Origin: Chroococcidiopsidaceae cyanobacterium CP_BM_RX_35
GTDB lineage: Bacteria > Cyanobacteriota > Cyanobacteriia > Cyanobacteriales > Chroococcidiopsidaceae
Length of the DNA: 5,181 bases
NCBI GenBank assembly: GCA_019242465.1
Contig: JAFAVL010000253.1
Span: forward strand, 1-5,181
Direction: 5' to 3'
Part shown: one piece after another, positions 1 to 5,065 of the stretch
How the letters are laid out: every line of letters begins with the position of its first letter
Position numbering within the stretch: the first letter of the stretch is position 1
The notes under the pieces: generated by a model
Database searches by the model: none
What the model saw: only the letters and a program-made list of their open reading frames with translations
What the model was told of the DNA's origin: nothing
Program-made: the position numbers and the translations under genes

Positions 1-1
1 T

Positions 2-529
2 TTAGAAGAACCTGTATTGCTATCTCACGTTCTCCAACAAGTCTTTCAATTTACCCCAGAGGCAACGCCAGTGGGTGGCTTGTGGTGGTGGACATTTGCA
101 CTCGCCCAAAATCTACCCGAAACGCTAATTAAAGGACATGAGCGAGAATTCCTCACCTACTTCTACAGCACCTACTGTCACGACCCAAGTGCGATCGCTC
201 CAGATGTCATCAATGAATATATGCGCTCGTTTGCCGCTCCAAAAGGTGTAAGCGGAGCATTAGGCGTTTATCGAGCGGTATTTGAATCGATTGCACAAAC
301 TGAACCATTAGCACAAAACAAGCTCAAAATTCCCGTCCTAGCCCTGGGTGGTGACCGCAGCTTGGGCGATCACGTCAAGATGATGCTGCAAAACGTGGCT
401 CTTGACGTTCGTGGGGGAGCTATTGAACAGTGTGGACATTTTGTTGCAGATGAACGCCCGGATTATCTGGCAAAGCAACTCATTGCATTTTTTCATGACG
501 TGCAGTATCCGACTGCGCTAAGGTCTTGA
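2..529 (+). CDS. alpha/beta hydrolase, epoxide-hydrolase-like, C-terminal part (5' end outside window)
   Basis: The reading frame is open from base 2, so the TTG at 17 is only an internal codon and the true start lies upstream. The visible 175 residues hold a helical cap region (the WWW near base 82 and the segment up to about base 290), then the last strands of the alpha/beta fold: the stretch PVLALGGDRSLGDH (about 331-372) resembles the strand and turn carrying or preceding the acid residue, and the catalytic histidine lies in QCGHFVADERP (codon 437-439). This end pattern is known from soluble epoxide hydrolase and haloalkane dehalogenase-like enzymes. The nucleophile elbow is not in the window, so the exact substrate class cannot be given. 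The last codons after AFFHDV (about 500-526) may not be native, because an isochorismatase remnant begins directly afterwards. Family assignment is firm; the reaction is inferred. Confidence 0.85.
   Translation, partial: LEEPVLLSHVLQQVFQFTPEATPVGGLWWWTFALAQNLPETLIKGHEREFLTYFYSTYCHDPSAIAPDVINEYMRSFAAPKGVSGALGVYRAVFESIAQTEPLAQNKLKIPVLALGGDRSLGDHVKMMLQNVALDVRGGAIEQCGHFVADERPDYLAKQLIAFFHDVQYPTALRS
191..198. repeat. HIP1 octamer GCGATCGC
   Basis: Perfect highly iterated palindrome known from many cyanobacterial genomes, here inside the alpha/beta hydrolase gene. It supports a cyanobacterial host. Confidence 0.85.
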
Positions 530-857
530 AAAGACAGGGCGTAAAAAGCTGATTATGGCCGCTATTACCACTGATGTCTGTCTTCTGTTCCCCGCATTAG
601 CGGCAGTAGAGGCTGGCTACGATGTCTACGCTGTAATCGATGCCTCTGGAACTTGGGGAGCGCAAGCGGAATTAGCTTCGATGATGCGTTTGATGCAGGC
701 GGGAGTCAAGACAACGAACTGGGTTTCGGTAGCTGCGGAGTTGCTGTGCGACTGGAGTAAGCCAGTAGGCAAAGAGCTAGCAAGGGTTTTCGGGGAGCGT
801 CTGACGCCCTACGGCTACTTGATAGATAACCTTGCTGCTGCTAAGGCTGGACATTAA
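522..857 (+). pseudogene. isochorismatase-family cysteine hydrolase, N-terminally truncated remnant
   Basis: The frame gives GLEKTGRKKLIM, then AAITTDVCLLFPALAAVE, AGYDVYAVIDASGTW and AGVKTTNWVSVAAELLCDW, a close match in layout to the second half of YcaC-like isochorismatase-family hydrolases. The nucleophile cysteine is codon 579-581, with 91 residues after it, about the usual distance to the C-terminus in a family of roughly 200 residues. Homology to the family already starts at 522, before the first ATG at 555, and an in-frame TAA sits at 519-521. The half with the catalytic Asp and Lys is missing. No good ribosome binding site precedes 555. A 100-residue peptide from 555 could be made but should lack hydrolase activity. 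The likely cause is a deletion that joined it to the upstream hydrolase gene. Confidence 0.8.
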
Positions 858-987
858 ACATCTTTATAGTGTTCCCATACGCTTGATTAATTACTACATT
901 GTGCAAGTTCTTACTCACAAACGAGTGGACCCGAAAACCTAATCCATTTCGATTACAAGCTTACACAAAACGGAAGGAAGACAAGTC

Positions 988-1383
988 ATGACTACAACCG
1001 ACCAATTGCCTCCAGACCTTGCTGCTTTTCGCGACAGCTATGTCAAGCTGTTCGGGTCGATGCCACCACTACCAGGAGCAAAGTTCGAGTCCATCGCCCA
1101 GATCGATCCGGAGTCTCTGCGCCTTGTAGAACTTCAACGTGCCCACGCCTTCTACTCCGATGTTTTCGACATCAAAACGACACAGCTGCTCCTATATGGC
1201 ATGCTATTGCACGCTGGAAGCCCTGCTGCCAAGTTTCACGCCGTTGCTGCCCGGCGTGCTGGTGCAAGTTGGCAGGAGCTGCAAAAGGTGGCGGAGTTAG
1301 CTGCCGCAACTGCGGCGTCAGGTCCGATGAACAACGGCGGCTCTATCTTGAAGGAACTGCACAGCGAGGAAGCGAAGGGGTGA
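988..1383 (+). CDS. carboxymuconolactone decarboxylase-like (CMD/AhpD fold) protein without redox cysteines
   Basis: A 131-residue protein of usual length for single-domain CMD proteins. ATG 988 is preceded by the purine-rich GGAAGGA at 972-978, a good ribosome binding site. The helical segment around residues 66-115 (TQLLLYGMLLHAG, then FHAVAARRAGASWQEL, then VAELAAATAASG) follows the CMD helix-turn-helix pattern, including the Gly-Ala-Ser/Thr...Glu-Leu step. His84 fits the conserved CMD histidine, but the CxxC positions are Gly77 and Ala80, and the whole protein has no cysteine. An AhpD-like peroxide-reducing role is therefore unlikely; a decarboxylase, isomerase or non-redox role is possible, and no specific reaction can be assigned. 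Its stop lies 5 bases before the cupin start, so the two are very likely co-transcribed. Confidence 0.72.
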   Translation: MTTTDQLPPDLAAFRDSYVKLFGSMPPLPGAKFESIAQIDPESLRLVELQRAHAFYSDVFDIKTTQLLLYGMLLHAGSPAAKFHAVAARRAGASWQELQKVAELAAATAASGPMNNGGSILKELHSEEAKG

Positions 1384-1388
1384 GCCAG

Positions 1389-1883
1389 ATGGAGTCACAG
1401 ATGGATAAGCTTAAGCCAGTCCACCAACCGCATGACAGCGGTCGCGTCTATTGGGTGGTGGGCGATCACTACACCTTCAAGCTGACTGGGGATGAGACAA
1501 ATGGTGCATTCTCCCTCTTTGAATTTGTTGTGCCACCAGATAGTGGTTCGCCACCTCATAGGCACACCCGAGAAGATGAAACCTTCTACATTGTCTCTGG
1601 CTCAATGGAATTCCACGTCAATGGCACAAAGATTACCGCGCAGCTAGGCGACACAGTGTTTGGTCCCAAAAATGTGCCACACACTTTCCACAATGTCGGC
1701 ACTGTTAAGGCCAAAATGATGGTTGTTGCCGTCCCAGCTGGGGTCGAAAACTTCTTCGTAGCTGCCGGAGTCCCAGCACCCAATGCAACCGCCATACCAC
1801 CTCGCCCGACAAAGGAAGACATTGAACATTTGGTCAAAGTTGCTCCCAATTTCGGCATCGAGATCGTCTCACTTATTAGCTAA
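1389..1883 (+). CDS. single-domain cupin protein (quercetin dioxygenase-like)
   Basis: A 164-residue cupin starting at ATG 1389, 5 bases after the stop of the CMD-like gene. AAGGGG at 1375-1380 lies at good distance as ribosome binding site. A second ATG at 1401 with GGAG before it is a possible alternative giving 160 residues. Cupin motif 1 is at residues 53-71 (GSPPHRHTREDETFYIVSG) with metal ligands His57, His59 and Glu64. Motif 2 is at residues 87-102 (GDTVFGPKNVPHTFHN) with ligand His98. All four expected ligands are therefore present and the protein should bind a metal such as Fe, Mn or Ni. The layout resembles quercetin 2,3-dioxygenase-like cupins, but these names are often given to proteins of unknown substrate. 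Cytosolic, no signal peptide. Pairing with a CMD-like protein suggests joint work on a small organic substrate; this is inference. Confidence 0.85.
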   Translation: MESQMDKLKPVHQPHDSGRVYWVVGDHYTFKLTGDETNGAFSLFEFVVPPDSGSPPHRHTREDETFYIVSGSMEFHVNGTKITAQLGDTVFGPKNVPHTFHNVGTVKAKMMVVAVPAGVENFFVAAGVPAPNATAIPPRPTKEDIEHLVKVAPNFGIEIVSLIS

Positions 1884-1928
1884 GAGGATGTGTGGAAATT
1901 ATAAATTCTTACCCTAACCGTCTCATCA

Positions 1929-1994
1929 TGATTCTGCTAGTTGTAGCATACTAGCCTAGATAAAGGCTTTGGAAGTAGCAGGCAAAGCTTCATA
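1929..1994 (-). pseudogene. IS5-like transposase C-terminal remnant, copy A
   Basis: Read on the minus strand from 1994 down to 1929 the frame gives YEALPATSKAFI, a TAG stop (1956-1958), then ASMLQLAES. This matches the C-terminal pattern of IS5-family DDE transposases, where a K-D-Y-E motif is followed by LPxTSEAxIYxAMxRLMLRRLA. The TAG stands where the family has the Tyr codon, so a single base change may explain it. Stops at 1926-1928 and 1995-1997 bound the piece. Weak resemblance may go on to about 2040 (a Gly-Arg-x-Arg-rich peptide in another frame), which would need indels. It is a short dead fragment; the family call rests on a short but characteristic peptide and on its likeness to copy B. 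Confidence 0.6.
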
Positions 1995-2122
1995 TCATTC
2001 ATATCAATATTTTAAAGTAGTTATGCCGTTGCCTTCCCAGCTAAATTTTCTAACACATTCCTCTATTTGTAAGTTTTAGTAATTTGGAATTTAACAATCT
2101 ACTATCGCACTCTATCAGAAGT

Positions 2123-2142
2123 GGTTGTGTTGCAAAAATTTG
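2123..2142. repeat. terminal inverted repeat of the IS6-family remnant
   Basis: GGTTGTGTTGCAAAAATTTG lies 35 bases beyond the transposase stop, just where the element should end. It resembles the IS6-family terminal repeat pattern GGxTxTGTTGCAAA. The mate at the other end is missing. The outer border is taken as the first G of GGTT. Confidence 0.65.
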
Positions 2143-2176
2143 TTGAGGGCAGAAAACTCCCTGAGAAGGGAATCAG

Positions 2177-2338
2177 TTATGCAACCACTCCAAAGATTTC
2201 AACAATGAACTTCACCCGTTTTCGGACAGCTTCTTTTTCTACTTTCTTAACTTGTCCTTTCTGCAACATGTGCATAATTTCGTAGCCTTTTATTGTTCGC
2301 CTGGCGGTGTTGAGAGGATGAATGAAAAGTATAAAGAG
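2177..2338 (-). pseudogene. IS6-family transposase C-terminal remnant
   Basis: Reading the minus strand down to the TAA at 2177-2179 gives HPLNTARRTIKGYEIMHML, then QKGQVKKVEKEAVRKR, then VKFIVEIFGVVA and stop. The TARRTIxGYEIM-RKGQ block and the ending FI-x-E-x-FGxA are hallmarks of the IS6/IS240 transposase C-terminus. The first residues (about 2318-2338) no longer fit, and a TAG at 2339-2341 lies in the same frame. The catalytic triad is absent, so the fragment cannot transpose. It lacks stops within 54 codons, which suggests a fairly recent loss compared with copy A next door. Confidence 0.78.
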
Positions 2339-2434
2339 CTACGCTAGCTGCCCAATCATGAGCCGAACCAAAGCTGCATAAATGAAAGCTTCGGAAGTGG
2401 CAGGTAGCACTTCACAATCAATAGTTATCTGATA
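2339..2434 (-). pseudogene. IS5-like transposase C-terminal remnant, copy B
   Basis: From 2434 down on the minus strand the frame gives YQITIDCEVLPATSEAF, then IYAALVRLMIGQLA and a TAG stop (2339-2341). The LPATSEAFIYAA-x-x-RLM-x-x-LA pattern is the usual C-terminus of IS5-family transposases, ending at the natural position. Upstream the frame meets a stop at 2435-2437 and AT-rich DNA, so the catalytic part is gone. The piece repeats copy A 400 bases away (same strand, same protein segment, differing at many bases), so the two are separate, diverged copies. Its stop coincides with the broken edge of the IS6 remnant. Confidence 0.7.
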
Positions 2435-2443
2435 TTAAAAATT

Positions 2444-2471
2444 TTGTAATATTTTGTAGTATTTCTATAAT
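2444..2471 (+). promoter_or_regulatory. possible promoter pointing into the 3' end of the RES toxin gene (antisense)
   Basis: A perfect TATAAT at 2466-2471 is preceded at 16 bases by TTGTAA (2444-2449; four of six bases fit the -35 consensus). The area is AT-rich and holds the direct repeat ATTTTGTA (2441-2448 and 2451-2458). If active it would run antisense into the toxin gene. In AT-rich debris such matches arise by chance, so this is weak. Confidence 0.25.
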
Positions 2472-2486
2472 ATGTGTAGAGACTGC

Positions 2487-2948
2487 TCAATTTGTCAGTT
2501 TCCACATCCGCTTGTCGAACTTAAACTCCATTGGTGGATCGAGAATCAGCTTTAAATCTGGGTGTTGAGGGTTCAAGATGTAGTTGAACTCAATAGGGAT
2601 AATGGCTGAAGGGACTTTGAGAACAGGTGTCCGTCTCGACAACAGCCATTGCTTACCAATGTTTTGCAAAACCGGATAGACTGCTTCTTGTTGCCAATCT
2701 GTCGGCAAGCTATCCAATTTAACTGTTTCAATCGCAATATCTTCTGGAAGAAATGCTCGGATAGCAATTAGTGGAATTTTGTTACTCTCAGTATGCACAA
2801 AGACTTCTAGACTAGCCAATGCTAGACTTTCAGCCGTGTAAACTACTCGAAAGCCCTGGGGAGTCCAACGAGCTGACGCATAAAGTCCACCTTCTCCAGA
2901 AAAGGCAGTGTCTTTATGTTTTTTCTTGCAAACGCGCCAAACCTGCAC
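2487..2948 (-). CDS. RES-domain toxin of an Xre-RES toxin-antitoxin pair
   Basis: A 153-residue protein that is RES domain over nearly its whole length. Visible landmarks: WRV at residues 4-6, GEGGLY (18-23), Arg27-Trp28, VVYTAESLALASLE (35-48) with Glu48, GKQWLLS (98-104), and VPSAIIPIEFNYILNPQHPD (112-131) with Ser114. Arg27, Glu48 and Ser114 fit the Arg-Glu-Ser trio that names the family, so it looks active. Studied RES toxins (MbcT, the Pseudomonas putida RES) break down NAD+ in the cytosol; the same reaction is inferred here. The start is GTG at 2946-2948, overlapping the antitoxin stop by one base (TAGTG), which implies translational coupling. The Glu and Ser contexts are very typical; exact catalytic numbering is by analogy. 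Confidence 0.9.
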   Translation of the reverse strand: MQVWRVCKKKHKDTAFSGEGGLYASARWTPQGFRVVYTAESLALASLEVFVHTESNKIPLIAIRAFLPEDIAIETVKLDSLPTDWQQEAVYPVLQNIGKQWLLSRRTPVLKVPSAIIPIEFNYILNPQHPDLKLILDPPMEFKFDKRMWKLTN

Positions 2949-3379
2949 TAGCCGAACATCCCATATTCAGCCTGGTAAAGAAGTTCCTCAACTTTCTTGG
3001 CTCCAGCATCATTAGAAAGCGCACCTATTGGTGTTTGCCCTCCCAAAGCGACTTTGGGGGTAGATAGCCAGCGCTGTGTTTCAGTCTCGTCTTCAAACAA
3101 CTCTAGAGCTTGCTGACAAATTCGATTGAAACGTTCTAGCCGATCGGCAATTGCTAATTTAAGGACTGGATTTTGCTTTTCATAGCGAAACTGTGTGCTT
3201 TCTGAAATTCCAAATAGGTGTTTGATATCAGCACGACTAAGGGAAAAGCGTTGAGATACCTCCTTGATAGATTGGTATCTCAGACTAGACGGGACAATGC
3301 CCTCTGTACTCCGCTGGTTGACCCGAACTGGCTTCTGCTCGATGTCCGTGCGTTTTCCTGTACTAACCATAGTGTTCAT
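2948..3379 (-). CDS. Xre/MbcA/ParS-type antitoxin with toxin-binding domain (DUF2384)
   Basis: A 143-residue partner of the RES toxin. Residues about 36-68 form a helix-turn-helix-like region (VSQRFSLSRADIKHLFGIS), and residues about 85-143 match the DUF2384 toxin-binding domain (ALELFEDETETQRWLSTPKVALGG and GAKKVEELLYQAEYGMFG). Known members cover the NAD+ pocket of the toxin and repress their own operon. The gene comes first in the operon, as usual. The start is uncertain: ATG at 3379 lies inside the left arm of the large inverted repeat, while ATG at 3370 (Met4) would leave the repeat wholly upstream. Neither has a clear ribosome binding site, so leaderless or weak translation is possible. 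Function is well supported by both domain and neighbour. Confidence 0.88.
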   Translation of the reverse strand: MNTMVSTGKRTDIEQKPVRVNQRSTEGIVPSSLRYQSIKEVSQRFSLSRADIKHLFGISESTQFRYEKQNPVLKLAIADRLERFNRICQQALELFEDETETQRWLSTPKVALGGQTPIGALSNDAGAKKVEELLYQAEYGMFG

Positions 3380-3422
3380 TGTTTCATTTGACAGTACAAT
3401 TCTATCAAATGAAACAATGAAC
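3374..3422. promoter_or_regulatory. perfect 18-bp inverted repeat, likely autoregulatory operator of the TA operon
   Basis: Left arm GTTCATTGTTTCATTTGA (3374-3391), right arm TCAAATGAAACAATGAAC (3405-3422): perfect complements, with a 13-base spacer at 3392-3404. Each arm holds two copies of the TTCATT hexamer 8 bases apart (3375, 3383; as AATGAA at 3408, 3416), so four half-sites in all. The spacer carries TAGAAT on the minus strand (3399-3404), a plausible -10 for the antitoxin. The repeat covers the first possible antitoxin ATG and ends 10 bases before the integrase-stump ATG. Xre-type antitoxins repress their own promoters at inverted repeats, which makes an operator the best reading; that is inference. 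No T-run follows, so a terminator is unlikely. Confidence 0.75.
3399..3404 (-). promoter_or_regulatory. candidate -10 box of the TA operon
   Basis: TAGAAT on the minus strand differs from TATAAT at one base and lies in the spacer of the inverted repeat, 20 bases before the ATG at 3379. No convincing -35 is seen at 16-18 bases (AATTAG or ATTAGT), so this rests on position and one hexamer only. Confidence 0.3.
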
Positions 3423-3432
3423 TAATTGGACG

Positions 3433-3696
3433 ATGCTTAAGTCAGACTCCCTGCCTCCAATCAGCCTCATTGACTTGACTCAAAGTCAGCAGCTTAAGCT
3501 TACCTCAGCTACTCCTCCATCTGATCTACGCTCTTTGCGAGTCGAGGAGTTTCTCAAGGCGCGATCGCTCTCAGCCAACTCCCAGAAAGCTTACCGCCGA
3601 GAACTTACCCGATTCCTGCAATGGACAGATCGACCTTTAGCTGACATCACACCGCGCCAGGTTGAGGAAAGGGGCGCGGATAATTACTCCATCTAG
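3433..3696 (+). pseudogene. tyrosine recombinase/phage integrase stump (N-terminal core-binding region only)
   Basis: An 87-residue open frame whose residues about 36-78 match the N-terminal SAM-like, core-binding domain of tyrosine site-specific recombinases: VEEFLKARSLSANSQKAYRR followed by ELTRFLQWTDRPLADITPRQVEE. Integrases of this class run to about 280-400 residues. The catalytic domain with the Arg-His-Arg-Tyr residues is absent. Family likeness stops at about residue 80 (base 3672), after which nine unrelated residues lead to a TAG at 3694-3696. This points to a deletion or rearrangement join near 3672. The peptide might bind DNA but cannot recombine it. ATG 3433 has only a weak GGAC before it. 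It starts 10 bases from the TA inverted repeat and is transcribed away from the TA operon. Confidence 0.75.
3561..3568. repeat. HIP1 octamer GCGATCGC
   Basis: Second perfect HIP1 site, inside the integrase stump. Its presence in this mobile-type gene suggests that the gene has long resided in cyanobacteria. Confidence 0.85.
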
Positions 3697-3790
3697 GTTC
3701 AATTTCAACCGCAAGGAGCCCCACGCTATACTGCTTCGCAGCTAGCATCGTAATGCGTTCGACTGGCGTGCAGATTCTCTGGAAAAACTA
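3697..3790. other. short gap between integrase stump and MFS gene
   Basis: No continuation of the integrase is found here in any + frame. On the minus strand a frame stays open through the region, but I recognise no family in it. No terminator hairpin or convincing promoter for the MFS gene is visible. Confidence 0.5.
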
Positions 3791-4975
3791 ATGAAGCGCG
3801 CAAACTCCCATCCGGCTTGGATTGGTATTGCTCTGGCATTCTACGCCTTCATTGCTATTGGCATTGCAGAAGGGGGATTAGGTGTATTGCTGCCTTCCAT
3901 TCTGCAAACGTACCATTTGACTCCTGCAACTGTAACGGCTCTGTTTCTCAGTCAAATGACTGGGTATATAATCGCAGCAATGACCAGCAGTTTGCTCAGC
4001 AGTTTGATAGGATTAGCCCAAATGCTGCTATTGGCTGCCATTGCGCTCACCAGTGCCCTGATTATGTATGCAGTAACTCCCCACTGGTTCGTTATGGTTG
4101 GCTGTGGGATTCTACTTGGTCTGGGAATTGGGCTGATCGATGCAGGCATTAATACGTTCGTTGCAAACAAGCAAAAAAATGCAAATTTGATGGGAATGCT
4201 CCATGCCTTCTATGGTGTTGGAGCATTGTCAGGTCCAACGTTAGCAACGACACTCTTGACATTTGGGATGAATTGGCGACAAGTTTATCTGGTGGTTGCG
4301 GGAGTTGTAGGAGTGATGATCGTGGGCATGCTGTGGGCAGTTCTACAGGGCTATCAACCCATGGTGGCAAGGCTAAGCGCCAATACAAATCCTATCACCA
4401 ATCTTCAAAGCGCTCTTAAAGCGCCGATCGTTCTGGTTGCTGGTCTATTGCTGCTGATTTACGTTGGAACCGAAGTGTCGATCGGCAATTGGGCATACAC
4501 AGTGCAACATGTTAGTCGAGGGATACCCGAGTGGATTGCCGGATATAGCATCAGTAGCTATTGGTTAGGACTAACCTTGGGGCGATTAGGCACAGGACAA
4601 ATGGTCAAGGTTCTGGGAGCAAACCACACAATTGACCTCTCTCTCTCTCTCCTGCTGCTGGGTTTACTCACCTGGTGGCTACTACCAAATCAAGAGTTGA
4701 GCTTACCATTAATGGGATTTGCTCTTGCCGCAATTTTTCCTACCCTAATTTGGTCAATGCCACAACGCGTACCAGTAGCTATTGCACCAGCGGCAATCGG
4801 CTTGCTAGCCAGTGGGGGCAGTTTAGGAGCTGCTTTGGTGCCAACGGTCGTTGGGTGGATTGCTAACGCGCTTTCTTTGGCAGTCATTCCAGCTCTATTA
4901 ATACCACTTGCTGTCTTTATGATGATTTTGCATCGTTGGATAGTGCGCTATGGAGCGTCATGTTCCCGTTCATGA
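3791..4975 (+). CDS. MFS transporter, FucP/sugar-permease-like, 12 membrane segments
   Basis: A 394-residue inner-membrane protein, normal length for the major facilitator superfamily. Likely membrane segments lie near residues 10-32, 45-67, 72-94, 98-122, 134-157, 164-186, 211-231, 248-267, 281-299, 304-322, 328-354 and 361-384, with a cytosolic loop at about 188-210 between the halves. GLGIGLIDAGINTFVA (110-125) and MGMLHAFYGVGALSGP (134-149) are typical of the fucose-permease/BSC6-like MFS branch. The substrate cannot be read from the sequence; sugar or drug export are both possible. ATG 3791 has a weak GGAAA 8 bases before it. A (CT)7 run lies in the coding part at residues 282-287. No disabling stop or gap is seen, so it appears intact. 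It stands alone, with no regulator beside it. Confidence 0.88.
   Translation: MKRANSHPAWIGIALAFYAFIAIGIAEGGLGVLLPSILQTYHLTPATVTALFLSQMTGYIIAAMTSSLLSSLIGLAQMLLLAAIALTSALIMYAVTPHWFVMVGCGILLGLGIGLIDAGINTFVANKQKNANLMGMLHAFYGVGALSGPTLATTLLTFGMNWRQVYLVVAGVVGVMIVGMLWAVLQGYQPMVARLSANTNPITNLQSALKAPIVLVAGLLLLIYVGTEVSIGNWAYTVQHVSRGIPEWIAGYSISSYWLGLTLGRLGTGQMVKVLGANHTIDLSLSLLLLGLLTWWLLPNQELSLPLMGFALAAIFPTLIWSMPQRVPVAIAPAAIGLLASGGSLGAALVPTVVGWIANALSLAVIPALLIPLAVFMMILHRWIVRYGASCSRS
4637..4650 (+). repeat. (CT)7 dinucleotide run inside the MFS gene
   Basis: Seven CT units code for an alternating Leu-Ser stretch at the start of the ninth membrane segment. Loss or gain of one unit would shift the frame and end the protein early. 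In the present sequence the frame is kept. Confidence 0.85.
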
Positions 4976-4977
4976 CG
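4956..4977. repeat. 7-bp inverted repeat across the MFS stop codon
   Basis: CGTCATG (4956-4962) and CATGACG (4971-4977) pair perfectly around an 8-base loop, with the TGA stop (4973-4975) in the right arm. No T-run follows within the next bases, so an intrinsic terminator is not well supported; it could weakly stall transcription or be chance. Confidence 0.35.
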
Positions 4978-5065
4978 ATGTATGAATTTTGAGAAGGATT
5001 AACGTACCTGCCTTGAATCTATACCAATAAAATGCCTGCTGTAAATTTTCCGGTGATCAGGTTGG

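Larger units (their letters stand above)
2123..2338 (-). mobile_element. IS6-family insertion sequence remnant (3' end only)
   Basis: The right end of an IS6-family element: terminal repeat at the left (2123 onward), then about 54 codons of transposase C-terminus on the minus strand, broken off near 2325-2338 where an IS5-like tail begins. A full IS6 element is about 0.7-0.9 kb with a DDE transposase of about 230 residues, so roughly three quarters is missing, including the D-D-E residues. No second end and no paired 8-base target duplication are visible in the window. Confidence 0.75.
1884..2486. other. gene-free stretch made of insertion-sequence debris
   Basis: About 600 bases between the cupin and the RES toxin hold no intact gene on either strand. 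Translating the minus strand shows three transposase C-terminal stumps (annotated separately): IS5-like tail A, IS6-family tail with terminal repeat, and IS5-like tail B. The remaining pieces (1884-1928, about 2043-2122 and 2435-2486) are AT-rich and show nothing I recognise apart from a possible promoter near 2444-2471. Confidence 0.7.

Noticed and set aside
1269..1388. Upstream extension of the cupin frame to an ATG at 1269
   Set aside because: It would overlap the CMD-like gene by over 110 bases, codes for no cupin-like sequence, and a good ribosome binding site precedes ATG 1389.
1586..1858. Minus-strand open frames across the cupin gene
   Set aside because: They are shadows of the cupin coding sequence and show no family pattern.
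1929..2434. Composite transposon bounded by the IS5-like tails
   Set aside because: Both are dead C-terminal stumps in the same orientation without terminal repeats, and only one IS6 end is present.
2819..3067. Plus-strand open frame across the toxin-antitoxin overlap
   Set aside because: It is antisense to two well-supported genes and shows no recognisable domain.
3374..3422. Terminator or CRISPR-like reading of the inverted repeat
   Set aside because: There is a single inverted repeat with no repeat-spacer series and no T-run; its position at the TA start fits an operator better.
3817..4887. Other-frame and minus-strand open frames within the MFS gene
   Set aside because: All lie within an intact membrane protein gene and show shadow composition, without motifs or ribosome binding sites.
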